A program made the position numbers and the translations under genes. From assembly GCF_904849725.1 (NCBI RefSeq), contig NC_058520.1, positions 396,069,993 through 396,133,992 on the forward strand: a stretch of DNA of 64,000 nucleotides, read 5' to 3'. The stretch is from Hordeum vulgare subsp. vulgare. Lineage: Eukaryota > Streptophyta > Magnoliopsida > Poales > Poaceae. Below the pieces are notes generated by a model that saw only the letters and a program-made list of their open reading frames with translations, had not been told where the DNA came from and did no database searches. Of the stretch, positions 46,236 through 58,679 are shown piece by piece (the first letter of the stretch is position 1; every line of letters begins with the position of its first letter).

Positions 46236-48110
46236 ATGACTAAGAGCCGCCGCGGGAAGTACTACATCGACAACTCGCTATGGGAATCGGAGGCCGATTC
46301 CGTCGAATCTGGCTACCGAGTCCCCTTCGGCAAGATCAACATCTTCATCGGCATGATTGGGACGCCTGTTCTTGAGCCGGACACCTCTACCAACATCATC
46401 CGGCCGCTCAGGTACGTCCTCCCTGTTACACGGCAGAACAAGAGTCGCCAGGTTTTCGTCGGTTTTACGCAGGGAGGCGACGTGCAAGATGAAAAGGCGG
46501 GCCAGGAGATCACCCCTGTCAATTCCGATGGCGAGTCATCCATGGGCGAGACGGAGTCGATCCACCCCCTTGAGGAAGGACAACTCGGGGGGCTGTCGTT
46601 GGCAATGTATCCCGAAGTCCCCGAGAGGTCTTGCCGGCAAATCGCCATCTACATGGCAGGGTCAGCCCAGCCTCATCCGAATCCGACTGGCAACAATGAG
46701 ACCAGGGGAACATCCAAGCCCCCAGCGCAAACCATGACGGAACTAGCAGCGGAGATAGAGAGCCTTATGGCAACCCCAATTACATGTGAAAATCAGGAGT
46801 CGGTCAATGTCGAGCTAACCAAATTGCCGGAGGCGATGGCCAAGGCACAGCGCGACATGGAAGCAGAAGCCACCAGGATCGAGGCACAACAAGTTTCGGT
46901 CACGCAGAGACCGAGCGACTGAACACCGAAGGCTGGCGGCTCGAGATACAGCAGCGCGCGTCTGACACCGTCCATCAAAGGAGATACAATGGGCGCGTCC
47001 CGGCCGACTTACACCCAACTCGCCTTTTTGACACTCCGCGCACCCCCGGGGCGGGTCCTGATCGTCCTTTACAAACCGCCCCGAGGGGAGGAACGGTTCC
47101 ACCGCCCAATCCGTCGCTGGCTTAGCCCATGGACGCCCATGCGACTCGATTCCAGACGCCGCGGGGTCACTTCTCAAACCCCGTCGATAATGTGCTGGCA
47201 GCGACCCACCACTTGGAGTCCCTTCGGATTTACGGAAACACCCCGGCCAAGATAGAAGCTAGAAACGCCATCAAGATGCTGAAAACGGCCGTGGTTCAGC
47301 ACACTTAGTATTCCCATAGCCTTGATCGGCTCCACTCCATGCCTCAGGCGAGTCACACCAGAAGTCGCCACGAGGATTTCCCCGCAGTGACCAGTGGGCC
47401 TCAGCGGCTCCCCCAACACGATCCGCTCTGGATGCCCGACACACAAGCCCAGGATATTGTGGATGCAACGCGGGCCGCGCGGCACATGGAGCCAAGGGCC
47501 GTGGCGGCTCAGGGCTACCCGGCTTACATACCGTCGCCGCCCGCGCCCCAGGACGGCGGGGGCAAACACATTGGAGTATCATGCCTCGCACCGACTTTGC
47601 GCAACGAGCGCATGCCGAAGGACTTCAAAGGGCCTAGGAAGGTTCCCAACTACTCGCCGGATTTCGAGCCCGGGTCATGGATCGAGAGCTATGAACTTGC
47701 GATGGATATGCTTGACGTAAGCGAGGCGGTCTGCGCTAAATACTTCACTATGATGCTCGAAGGGACGGCACACACTTGGCTGAAAAACCTGCCGCCCAAC
47801 TCCATCAACACTTGGGCGGAGCTGAAGGAGCGCTTCATCAATAACTTCAGAGGAACCTGCAAGCGCCCAATGACTATCGTCGACTTACAGCACTGCATCC
47901 AGCGGCCAGATGAGTCGGCCCCCCATTGGACCCGATGGGTTGCGGAAGTTATCCATTCATCGGAAGGCATTTCGGCGGCTTAGGCGGTGTTGATCCTGGA
48001 GAAACATTGCCATTACGAGCCTCTAGTGCTGAAACTAGGGAGACTTAAGCGAAAGGTACAGGACATGGGCGAGCTAATGGACGCCCTTACTAGGTACGCT
48101 GAGTCGGATG
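46236..48110 (+). pseudogene. gag: gag of element E, part before element F
   Basis: It opens at the ATG at 46236 (MTKSRRGKYYIDNSLWES), about 70 bases after the primer site. A frame break lies near 46900, then the original protein continues in another frame through 47339-47983. The Gypsy capsid domain is clear in 47640-47960 (LEGTAHTWLKNLP, WAELKERFINNF). A TAG at 47981-47983 interrupts, and capsid sequence continues to 48110, where F is inserted. Confidence 0.85.
48106..48110. other. Target-site duplication GGATG, left copy (element F)
   Basis: GGATG recurs at 62482-62486 directly after the other LTR. Confidence 0.93.
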
Positions 48111-49513
48111 TGAAAGTGCGGTATATCGACTAGAGGGGGGGTGAATAGGAGATTTTTAGAATTTCATCACTGAGGAAATTCCTCACTGATGACTAACTTA
48201 CAGCGGAAACAGTTAAGGATCAGTCGTGCAATCGTTCACAACAGCAGTATTACAGAGTGAAGATTATGAAAACAGATTGCACAGTAAGCAGGCACACAGA
48301 ATACACATGATGATTAACTCAAGTGAAGAATTTGGGGTTGAGGATATTCAGAGAAAGTCTTCAGCAAATTCTTCAAACAGTCACAGTGAATGTCATCAAC
48401 ACATAATATACAGAGAATGTAAAGAGTTGAGGAATTAGAACCCGATTCTTGGTGAAGACTGTTGTTGATGACCCAGTTCCAACTGCTGTGACAGTTGTAC
48501 ATCTGGTTTGGAGCGGCTTGGTATTGAAACCAAAGGACACCTAGTCCCGGGACACACAGTCCCTACCGTATTCTCCTTGAGCTAAGGACACACAGTCCTC
48601 GCCCAACACTCGTGGTAAGTCTTCAGGGCAGACTTCCAAACCCTCACAAACTCGGTCACCCGACGATCCACAATTGACTGCTGGATTGCTCTAGACCATG
48701 ATGCCTAACCGTCTGGAGGATGCACAGTCCTCAAAGGTAAAAGGCTTCAGTGCCACACAGGAACAACTTCTTCAGTGATGCTCAATCACTAGGTTTGGTT
48801 TGTGGTTTCGGTGGGTGGTGTATTTCCTCACTGATGATTTACTCTCGTAGGCTCTGAGGAATTTGGGTTGCTCTTATGACAAGTGTCAGTTTCGAACGGA
48901 GCAGCCAACCAGCTAGTGGTTGTGGGGGCGGCTATTTATAGCCTGGGAGCATCCCGACATGATTTGACATTAATGCCCTTAAATAATATGACCGTTGGAG
49001 TGGATAAGATCAGTGACTTGGCGTGGCTTATCGAAACGGTCGGGACCCTCAACTGTGAGAGTCCTCATGTCACTCATATTCCTCATTTGAGGCTTTTGGT
49101 AGGATTTGGCTTGGGTTGAGCATCATGAGGAAAATCATTCCATAGCGTTACTTTGACCCCCTTTAACAGTACGGTGTTCCTATTCATCAAATGCGAAGAA
49201 AGTAAAACAGAAAACGTAAATCTTCACGCTTCAATTTCTTCAGAACGATTTTCTTCAGGAACCACCGATCTTCTCAATATCAATATCTTCATGAGGAATA
49301 TCAATTTCATCGCACATTCCTCGTGATTCATTTCTTCAACTTCAGACCAATTTCTTCAACTGAAGATATACATTTTTAGGGGTCGATATTCTTCAAATAT
49401 CTCAAACTCCTCAATGACTTATAGATCCTGTGTACACTTATAAACACATTAGATACTTAACCTATAAGTCTTCAAACCACCAAAATCACTAAGGGGCACT
49501 AGATGCACTTACA
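48111..49513 (-). repeat. 3' LTR of element F
   Basis: On the minus strand TGTAAGTGCATC...CACTTTCA. It has a TATAAATA box at 48933-48940 (minus). One TGAGGAAATTCCTCA palindrome lies near 48172. Confidence 0.95.
48933..48940 (-). promoter_or_regulatory. TATA box in the 3' LTR of element F
   Basis: TATAAATA on the minus strand. The region upstream of it (49080-49450) is dense in TGAGGAA/TTCCTCA and TTCTTCA words. The 5' LTR copy is at 61901-61908. Confidence 0.65.
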
Positions 49514-50022
49514 ATCTCCCCCTTTTTGGTGGTTGATGACAATTAGGTTAAGTCTTCAACAGGGAATAAAAATGTGAAGTGTAAATACCCAATTGAGGAA
49601 TTTGAAGACAAGATTCACAGAGACTCCCCCTGAAGATGTGCATACCTTGAGGATTTTGCTTTTATAGCATATGCACATTGATGATTTATATCATGGAGAT
49701 CTCCCCCTGAATCTTGTAAATCATGCATACATATAACATATCATATGAAGAAAATGAAGATGCATGATGGCAAATGGTATCTGACGAATTTCAGCATGCG
49801 TGCATTAAAACTTGAGGAATAAGCATGCAAAGAAAAACGTTCAAAAAAACGTCAGAGTACCATCGGGCTTAAGTTACAACTCATTACGTAAAAACTTCAG
49901 AAGAGCCAAGAGTTTGTAACTTAAATATAGTTCATAAGCCCCAAAAATAAATCCCGTTTGAAGACTAACTCTCAAGTTTCTCCCCCTTTGTCATCAAGTG
50001 ACAAAAAGGGACAAACTGAGGA
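49514..50022 (-). other. 3' untranslated region and polypurine tracts of element F
   Basis: The minus strand ends in AAAAAGGGGGAGAT (49514-49527) against the 3' LTR. A second tract AAAGGGGGAGA (about 49979-49989) forms the 3' arm of a hairpin with CCCTTTTTGTCA just upstream (about 49998-50011), right after the aORF stop. Further AGGGGGAGA-type tracts lie near 49625 and 49703. Confidence 0.75.
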
Positions 50023-53000
50023 CTAACGCTCGTGGCGCTTCTTGGGTGTAGTCTTCTTCCTTGGGCTTGTTGCGGTGTCGAGTTGTTCCTCATCAGATTC
50101 AGCGGTGCGGAATGACGAGAAGGAGCTGTCTTCAAGAGCTGGCACTGGAATGGGCCCGAACTTCTTCTTGGGAGGCCACGACCAGTCAAAGTCCTGCTCA
50201 AAGTTCAATTCTTCAAGCTCAGTCTGGGTCTTCAGATGTGCAAGGGTAGCCCAGGTGCGATCAAAAACCTCATGCAGATAGTGATGATTAAGTTTCACAG
50301 AGTTCTGTGTCTCAGTGAGGGTTTTCACAATGGCACCAAACTGGTGTTTGACGCATTTGTGGTTGTGATCCACCTTCTGATGAAGACTGAGGAGAAGCTC
50401 TCTGGTGTTTAGCACGCGAGGAGGAACAGGGCTTGGTGGACGAGTCTCAGTATCGTCCCATGAGGAATATGCATCTGGCTCTTTAAATTGACCATCAAGA
50501 GGCCTGCTGCCTTCATCAATCACAGACTTTCCTTTTCCCTCAATGGGCTCGAAAGTCTTCTTGTTGACCTGGATAGGAGGCATATAACCAACATGGTTCT
50601 GGAAATCTGCGTGGAAGTTGATGCCTGTCCTTGTCCTGAGGAATCTCATGATCCATGGTGCATAAATTTTGTGATCATAGGGGCACATTGCATTGTCAGC
50701 CAAAGTCCTCAAGAAGAAATCATGGATATTCATGGGGATACCGTGAATGATGTTGAAGAGGATATTCTTCATGAGGCCGACGACATCTTCTTCATCGTCA
50801 TGGCCTTTGATGGGCGCGAGCACACTGCAGAGAATGCGGTAGACAGACCGGGGTGTGTACTTGAGCTCATGGACGAGGAATGTGGTTCTTGAGGTCTTTC
50901 CTGTAGCCAACGGCTTCATGAGGACTTCCATCATTCCATTTGGGAGCTCACGCTCACCATAAAGCTTCACTGCCCCTTCTGAAGGAATTGGTATGGGCAG
51001 TTCGCTGAGGAGTTCAGACGCTGGAGCCTTGTAGTGAGTGTTTTGGGTCATCCAGTCGAACACCCAAGTGTTGATGTCATCAGCATTACCCGAGATGTGC
51101 AGAGTTGCATAGAACTGAAGAATAAGCTCACTATTCCAATCTGATATGTCTGAGCACATAGGGAGCATACCTGCATCATGGAGTACACTGAGGAGTGGTT
51201 CCATGCAGGGAATTTCTTCAAGTTCATCATGAGGAATGTGCCTGTGCTGGAATATCTTGTTGCGTCCACAGAGCACAGAAGCATAGTAGTTCATCTGAGT
51301 CCTTGTCCAAAACTTCAGATGCCTCATTTGAGGCTTGTCATAAGGATTCTCTCCGATGAAATACATGCGTTCCTCAAAGAAATTTTCTTTCTGAAACTTG
51401 GGCCCCTTCGAGAATGGTTGGCGCTGAACTGGCTGGATAGTGTGCTGAGGAATGGGTGGGGAAACAACCATGGCAGTCTCTGGGTTGAGCACAATGAATT
51501 CATTGTCAGGGGCGGGAACATTTTCTTCAGCAGTTTCCTCAGGTTGAGGAATTTCATCAGCTCGTATTTCTTGCTCTGGCTGAGCTTCAGGCTGAGGAAT
51601 TTCTTCTTCCTTCTCAGCTTGAGGAGTTTGGTCAGCCTGTTCAGTGAGAGGAGCCTGCTCAGACTGGACATTTTCTTCAGCTTGATTTTCATCAGCTGAC
51701 TTTGTGGCAGAAGCAGATTCATCAGCTGCTGCAGCTGAAGCTTGAGTAGTCTCTTTCTGAGGAATATGAGGTTGAGGACTGTCATCAATCTGTATTTCCT
51801 CATCAGTATGCTCCTCAGAGGCAGCATCCTTCATTTCCTTATCTGCCCTTGTAGTGTGGTCACCAATGACGACCATTTCATATGAAGGTGCAACATTAAG
51901 AGGCACCGGGTCCAGAGGGGCAGATTCTTCAGTTTCCTTGAGGCGTTTTGCCTCAATCTTTTCTTCTGCTGAGAAAGCTTTTCTCTTCTTCGCTTCCTTC
52001 TCAGCAGCTCTTGTCTTTTTCGCGTCTGATGCGGACGGGATTAATTTCTTCACCTTTTAAGCTTTTGGTGAAGGTGTTTTCTCAACAGATTCTTTAGCTG
52101 GCAGTGAGGAACCAGCTGGAACAGAGTCATCAGCCTGCTTTGGTGAAGCAGCTGGATCAGTAGCAGTTGCAGCAGGGGTTGCAGTTTCATCAGGAGCGAT
52201 CTCGGTGATGATTTCTTCAATGGTCGGCTCATCAGCACGGCTCTCTTGGTGTTGTTCCTCAGCTTGAGGAATTTCCTTCTCATCAGGAGATGCATCTTCT
52301 GGCTGTTCAACCAGGGGCTGAGGAGTCGGTGCTGGTGGAGGGTGACGTTTGTTGTAGTCATCAACAACACTAGTGGCTAGCTTGATGAAATTGCGTTTGA
52401 TGCTTGTGCGGTCTGACAGTTTCTCACACTTGTCAGTCAAGACCTGCAGCTCTGCCTGGGTTGACACCAATGCTTCAGGCGTCAGCTTGAGGACATTTTG
52501 CCTGAGGAATTTCTCCTTTCTGGCCTTTGCAATATTTGCCTGCTTGGCCTTCTGTTCCTTCCACTTGGCCTCGTTTATGAAGGTGGCCACCATGTGGCTG
52601 ACGCCAGGAGGAAGTTTCAAATCATCAATGGGTGTGTTTGGGTCTTCATACCACACATTGATGAAGTCGAGGAGGACCTTGGGGTCCATGGCTAGAGGAA
52701 TAGCACTGCCTGATGCTTGTGCTACCCTTTCTTGCTTGTTCCTGATGATGGCTTCCAGAGTTTCATCATCATACTCATCACTTCCCTCTGATGCAGACGG
52801 GACTGTGATAATTTTGCTTGGGCTGGGCAGAGGTGCAGGTTCAGTAGTTGGCAAAGTCTTCACAAGGGGTGTTGAAGACTTTGTCTCCGAGCTAGTTGCA
52901 GCTGGGAGTGAGGAGCTGGAGCTGGCAGTCGTAGTCTTTACGACTTTCTTCTGTACTGGCTTAGGAGGTGGAGCTGAGGACTTTGGTGTAGATGAGATGG

Positions 53001-53724
53001 GTGCTGAGGGTTTTGGCGTTGATGGTTTTGGAGTTGACGGTTTTGGAACCGAGGGTTTTGGAGCTGAGGGTTTTGGAGCTGAGGGTTTGGTGACAGAAGT
53101 CTGTGCAACTTTCTCTTGAGGCTTTGAAGCTTTTGGCTTTGTTGGCATAGACTGTGGTTGAGGAATCTCGGAGCCTCAGGTTTCTGCTGCTGAGGAATGA
53201 GCAGCACCGGAGGCAGCAGCTGAGGATTCATGAAATTTCTTCACTGGTGTTTCAGCTTGCTTCTTGAGCTTGGCCAGATGCCTTTCCTTTTCATCTGGGT
53301 AGTCACCAAGTGTCATAAGACTTGAGGGATGAGCTACTTGATGATCCTCAAGTGGGGCCCTTCTGCCAGGAGGCTTCAAAGAGAATTTCTTCGCATGTTT
53401 TGGAGTCACAAACCTGTACTCCTTCCACTCCTTTGCCCATCTGCGTTCTATTTTCTGCAGCCTAATCTTTCTTTTAGGCATAGTCTCAGGTTCATCATCA
53501 GGCCTGCAATAGTCCATGTATATGTCATCAGGAATATCCACAGCTGTGTTCTGCTCCAGTTTCTTTCCTCCCTTCTGTTTCCTTTCTTCCTCCATTTTCT
53601 TCAGACGAGGAATTCGCTGATGATTTTGAACTCTTGAGGATTCTGATGAGCCTTGAAGAGTTTCTTCCAGAAACGCTGCAAATGAGTTAATGTGATGAGA
53701 ACCGAGAGATTCATCAGCTGACAT
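50023..53724 (-). pseudogene. Accessory ORF (aORF) of element F, about 1,230 codons
   Basis: One reading frame from the ATG at 53722-53724 to the stop at 50023, broken only by TGA (53176-53178) and TAA (52057-52059). In order: a basic/acidic N-terminus, proline-rich KPSAPKPS repeats (about 52970-53080), a long stretch rich in E, Q, A and P (about 51500-52350), the conserved core with ILQFYATLHI and FDWMTQN (about 51045-51128), and a lysine-ending tail. The core motif is shared with the aORFs of A and B. It lacks an obvious signal peptide or membrane anchor. Function unknown; the near-intact length makes it the best copy to study here. Confidence 0.75.
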
Positions 53725-53732
53725 GTGTGTAC

Positions 53733-54069
53733 CTGTGAACAGAGTATAGTTGCGAGGAATTTGGAGAGGTCATATGCGTTCTCAGATTTGAAGAAAATGA
53801 AAAAGTTTGACAGTTTGAGGAATATAACCAGTGGTTGAGGAATTTGCTTAAGCATACTGTTCTTGGGTTCCAGAGTTGTACAGATCCGAAAATTCGCACA
53901 ATTGAGGAATCTCGTGAAAATCTTAGATGCTTAGCTAGTTCATCAATGATTGTGGTGATGGATAGTGTTTGAGGAATCATGTGCACATCGTATCTTGAGG
54001 AAAAACAGATTTCACCTGGGAGAGGTAAAATTTCAGATCTAATCTGCTGTAAAAATGGGATATATTTAC
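53733..54069 (-). other. Predicted intron upstream of the element F aORF
   Basis: Minus-strand donor CCAGG|GTAAAT at 54069 and acceptor CTCTGTTCACAG|G ending at 53733, nine bases before the aORF start. Length 337. No ATG occurs between the internal TATA box and the donor, so exon 1 would be untranslated. The acceptor resembles that of element B (GTGTCACAG|G). Contains several TTGAGGAAT words. Confidence 0.5.
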
Positions 54070-54341
54070 CCTGGAAGGTGCGAACGAAGAACACAAAAAG
54101 GTGGCGTTGGAGAGGCTCTTCGGCCAAGTGTCCAATGCACCCTAACTTGGCAGCAGAGGACGTCTACGGCGGCGGCGGACGTAGATGTTCTGACTCCGGC
54201 GTGATCCTGGCGGCGAGAAGGTTGAGGCAGTGAAGCTCTTCCTTGCCGGCGATAAGACTACCAGCGGTGGCGCTAGGGTTCGGTGTGCTGTGGCAGGAGA
54301 GCGATGAGGCGAAGAAGATGATACCGAGGGGGATAAGGACA

Positions 54342-54349
54342 TATTTATA
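54342..54349 (-). promoter_or_regulatory. Internal TATA box upstream of the element F aORF
   Basis: TATAAATA on the minus strand in a GC-rich context. Followed by a cytosine-rich leader and the predicted intron. Upstream (54800-55000) are TGAGGAA/TTCCTCA half-sites. Confidence 0.55.
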
Positions 54350-55075
54350 GCCCGAAAGTTACTGTTTGGCGCGAAAGTTTCGGACCAAATAGCCCTTGCC
54401 TCTACGTCTCCGCTGGACACGTGTAGCTCCCGTACGACGAGGTGGAGATAGTGGAGATCGTGGTTATCCGATCGTGGGAAGTGGGGGTTCAGTTACTGTT
54501 CCTTTGAAGAAAACAATTTTTGAAGATTTGAGGATTTTTGTTACAAAATCATCAGCTGACAAGGATGCAGTGAGGATTTTGAACAAAGTTTCAAGTAGAA
54601 CGCATACGAAGAATTGAATAGACTGGATAAGTATAGCATAGAGGGAAAATAGGGTCCGATCACATTCACTTAGCAGAAACATCAACTTGAAGAAATAGCA
54701 ATAAGTGAATGCTGTTGAGGACTAGAAATCACAGTCTACCTAGTCAAATGAAAGTCATCAAGTGTTTTGAAGATTTTGCAATAGATCATCACAATGAAGA
54801 ACAACTGTTTTGAAGAAAAATGCATTGTGAGGAAATTGATCATTTGAAGAAAATCAACTTGAGGAATTTCACACTGGGCGGTGGCGTTACCCACCATATA
54901 AGAATGTTGATTACAAACGCCGCGTACAATTGTCGTAGGTTCCTCAGAATCAATTTCTTCGTTAATTTCTTCACATTCAGAGTGACTTTCTTCATTGGTT
55001 CAAGAAAACCGTTTCATCATGTGTTGCACATCTAAGTCATCAACTTTGCATAAGTGTTAGGATGTGTGCATGTTT
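54350..55075 (-). other. Spacer between pol and the aORF promoter of element F
   Basis: No coding frame of note. Carries scattered motif half-sites (for example TTGAGGAATTTC near 54850 and TTCCTCAGAATC near 54941). Confidence 0.5.
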
Positions 55076-58000
55076 TTACAAAACATTTGAAGACTCTAAG
55101 ATATTTAGCTCACACCGCAACTTGCAAAACCTTTTCTCATCCAAGGGCTTAGTGAAGATATCAGCCAGTTGATCATCAGTCTTCACATGGTCGACGAGGA
55201 TATTGCCCTTGAGGACATGGTCCCGAAGAAAATGATGACGAATCTGGATGTGCTTGGTCTTCGAGTGCTGCACTGGGTTGTAGGCAATCTTGATAGCACT
55301 CTCATTGTCACAGTAGAGAGGCACATTCTTCATGTTGATGCCGTATTCCTTGAGGGTTTGCTTCATCCATAGCAATTGAGCACAGCAAGAACCAGCAGCA
55401 ATGTACTCAGCTTCGGCAGTGGAGAGTGATACGCAGTTTTGCTTCTTTGAGGACCAGCAAACTAGTGATCTTCCGAGAAAATGGCATGTGCCAGATGTTG
55501 ACTTGCAATCCACACGGTCACCAACATAGTCTGAATCAGAATACCCTACTAGATGAATATTGGAGCCCTTGGGATACCACAATCCTAGTGTTGGTGTGTG
55601 AGCTAAGTATCGAAGAATATGCTTCACAGCCTTATGGTATGATTCCTTCGGTTTTGCTTGAAAACATGCACACATGCAAACACTAAGCATTATATCTGGC
55701 CTAGATGCACATAGATACAATAAAGAGCCAATCATAGAACGGTATACCTGCTGATCGAAATCTTTACCATTTTCATCAGTGCCGAGGTGACCGTTGGTAG
55801 GCATTGGAGTCTTTGCACCTTTGCATTCATGCATGTCGAATTTCCTCAGAACATCCTTGAGGTATTTCTCCTGTGATATGAAGATTCCATTGTTTTGTTG
55901 ACGAATTTGAAGACCTAGGAAGAATTTCAACTCCCCCATCATGGACATCTGATATTCTTCACTCATCATATAGGCAAATTCATCATTGTATCTTTTGTTA
56001 GTACAACCAAATATGATGTCATCAACATATATTTGACATACAAAAAGCTCATTATCATAAGATTTTGTGAAAAGAGTTGGATCGAGTGAACCAGGTTTGA
56101 AGCCTTTCTTCATGAGGAATTCCTTCAATGTATCATACCATGCCCGAGGGGCTTGCTTGAGGCCATACAGAGCCTTTTTGAGTCTGAAGACTTTGTCTGG
56201 ATTCTTTGGATCCTCAAAACCTGGGGGCTGAGCAACATATACTTCTTCCTCAAGCTTACCATTGAGGAATGCACTTTTCACATCCATTTGATATAAGATG
56301 ATGTTATGATGATTAGCATAAGCAAGTAGAATTCGAATAGCTTCAAGTCTAGCAACAGGTGCAAAAGTTTCATCGAAATCTATTCCTTCAACCTAGGTGT
56401 AGCCTTGGGCTACAAGTCGTGCCTTGTTCCTCACCACTTGACCGTCCTCATCTTGCTTGTTTCGGAATATCCACTTGGTGCCGATTATGTTATGCTTGCG
56501 AGGATCTGGTCGTTTGACGAGCTCCCATAAGTCATTCAGCTTGAATTGAAGAAGTTCGTCTTGCATGGCTTGGATCCACTCCGGTTCCAGAAAAGCCTCA
56601 ACTACTTTTGAGGGTTCTGTGATGGATACAAAAGAAAAATGCCCACAAAAGTTGACTAAGTGTGAAGCTTTTGAGCGAGTGAGAGGACCTCGGGCGTTGA
56701 TGTCGTTGAGGATTTTGTCAAGTTCTACTTCATTTGGAATCCTCGGATGAGCTGGTTGAGGATTTTGTCTGGGCTGAGGAAGTGGTGCTGTTGCAATTTC
56801 CTCAGGAGCATCTTCTTGGTTTTCATCAGCTGTGGGGATTGTTTCTTCACCAATTTCCTCAGTGGGGACAATGTCTTCAGTAGGCTTAAGATTTATCGCT
56901 TCCTCAGGAGACAACTTATCTGGATCAGAAGGCAATTGCTCTCTTTGCGAGCCATTAGTTTCATCGAACCGCACATCTACAGTCTCAACAACTTTGTTGT
57001 GATAGTTGTTGAAGACTCTGTAGGTGTGTGAGTCCTTTCCATAACCGAGCATAAAACCTTCATGTGCCTTAGGTGCAAATTTTGAGCTATGATGAGGATC
57101 TCTAATCCAGCATTTTGCACCGAAGACTTTGAAATAACTTACATTGGGTTTTTTGTCAGTGAGGAGTTCATATGAGGTTTTCTTGAGGAATTTGTGAAGA
57201 TATACCTTGTTGATGATATGACATGCAGTGTTGATTGCTTCAGGCCAGAAGCGACGAGGAGTCTGATATTCTTCAAGCATAGTTCTTGCCATTTCAACCA
57301 GAATCCTGTTCTTTCTTTCGACGACACCATTCTGCTGAGTATAAGGAGCAGACAATTCGTGGGTAATACCAAGTTCATCAAGATAATCATCAAGACCAGT
57401 GTTTTTGAACTCGGTTCCATTATCACTCCTTATATGTTTGATCTTGATGCCAAAGTTCGTCGAGGCCCTTGAAGAAAATCGTTTGAAGATTTCCCGCACT
57501 TCAGTTTTATACACTATGATATGCACCCAAGTGTATCTGGAATAATCATCAACTATGACAAATCGATATAGAGATGCTGCATTGGTTAGTGTTGCATAGT
57601 GTGTAGGTCCAAATAAATCCATATGAAGCAATTCAAATGGACGCGTAGTGGTCATGATGGTTTTGGAGGGATGCTTGGATCTGGTCATTTTCCCAGATTC
57701 ACAAGCACCGCAGAGATGATCCTTGAGGAATTTGACTGATTCGATGCCAATGACATGCTTCTTCTTTGCAAGTGTGTGCAAATTCCTCATGCCTGCATGA
57801 CATAGTCTTCGGTGCCACAGCCATCCTTCTGAGGTTTTTGCTAGTAAGCAAGTGGCCGGTTGAGGACCTGTAGAGAAGTCAACAATGTACAAATCCCCTC
57901 TTCTTACACCTTCGAGGACTTTGGATCTGTCAGATTCCATGATGACTACACATCTATATCTACCAAAGATAACAATCATATCAAGATCACAAAGCATCGA

Positions 58001-58240
58001 GACTGACATGAGGTTAAAGCCAAGGGATTCAACAAGCATTACTTTGTCCATATGCCTATCCTTGGAAATAGCTACTTTGCCAAGTCCCAATACCTTGCAT
58101 TTACCTTTATCAGCATATGTGATTTGCTTCAGAGGTGATGGAGTTAGTGGCATATTCATCAGTAGGCTTTTATCACCAGTCATGTGATGTGTGCAGCCAC
58201 TATCGAGAACCCACTCAGTATTTTTGGGTTTGTCATCCTG
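55076..58240 (-). pseudogene. pol: pol of element F: protease, integrase, RT, RNase H
   Basis: Protease site WVLDSGCTHHMTG at about 58222-58184. The integrase zinc finger (HRRLCHAG ... CGAC) is near 57810-57710. The DDE core has D in HMDLF, D in IRSDNG (about 57428) and E in VERKN (about 57317). RT starts about 56510. A TAG at 56393-56395 replaces the usual glutamine after AQGYT; the rest is open from 56287 to the normal stop at 55076. YVDD is at about 56020. RNase H is complete, ending in ESSNVL. A single stop separates this pol from an intact frame. Confidence 0.92.
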
Positions 58241-58679
58241 CAGATGAATTAGTACAGCTTACCATCTCATATGCTTCAGATTTGAAGAATATGATACTAA
58301 TCTCATCAGTTCAGTGATTTCATCATAAATGTAAGGACGTGTGAAATATTTCTATTTCATCAATCATTAGCTTGCGTCCTATCAAGCATTTCCTCAGGTC
58401 TCCAGCAAATTCTTCAGATGATGATTTTCATCTGGAGACCTGACCTGCAGAAGTGATTAGTTTGATTTCTTCACCACCCACATATGAAGGGGTGGCAAAG
58501 CGTTCATCATCCTGCGAGCACCATATGAGAAAGGTGGCATTGAAGCTAATGCACTTCTCTTAACAGTAGGGGGGTTAAAGTACTCATATGAGTATGCAGA
58601 GAACTGGTTTGAGGATTTATGAACATAATGATTTGAGGTGTAGCACTCATAATCATATTCCTTGTAGTTTCCCTGCATG

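Noticed and set aside
48883..49119. 78-codon frame identical at 61851-62087
   Set aside because: Both are the same stretch of the LTRs of F, which are nearly identical by descent.
51178..53119. Long plus-strand frames (51178-51699, 52373-53119)
   Set aside because: Antisense shadows of the repetitive aORF of F. The minus frame spans the full length with a conserved core.
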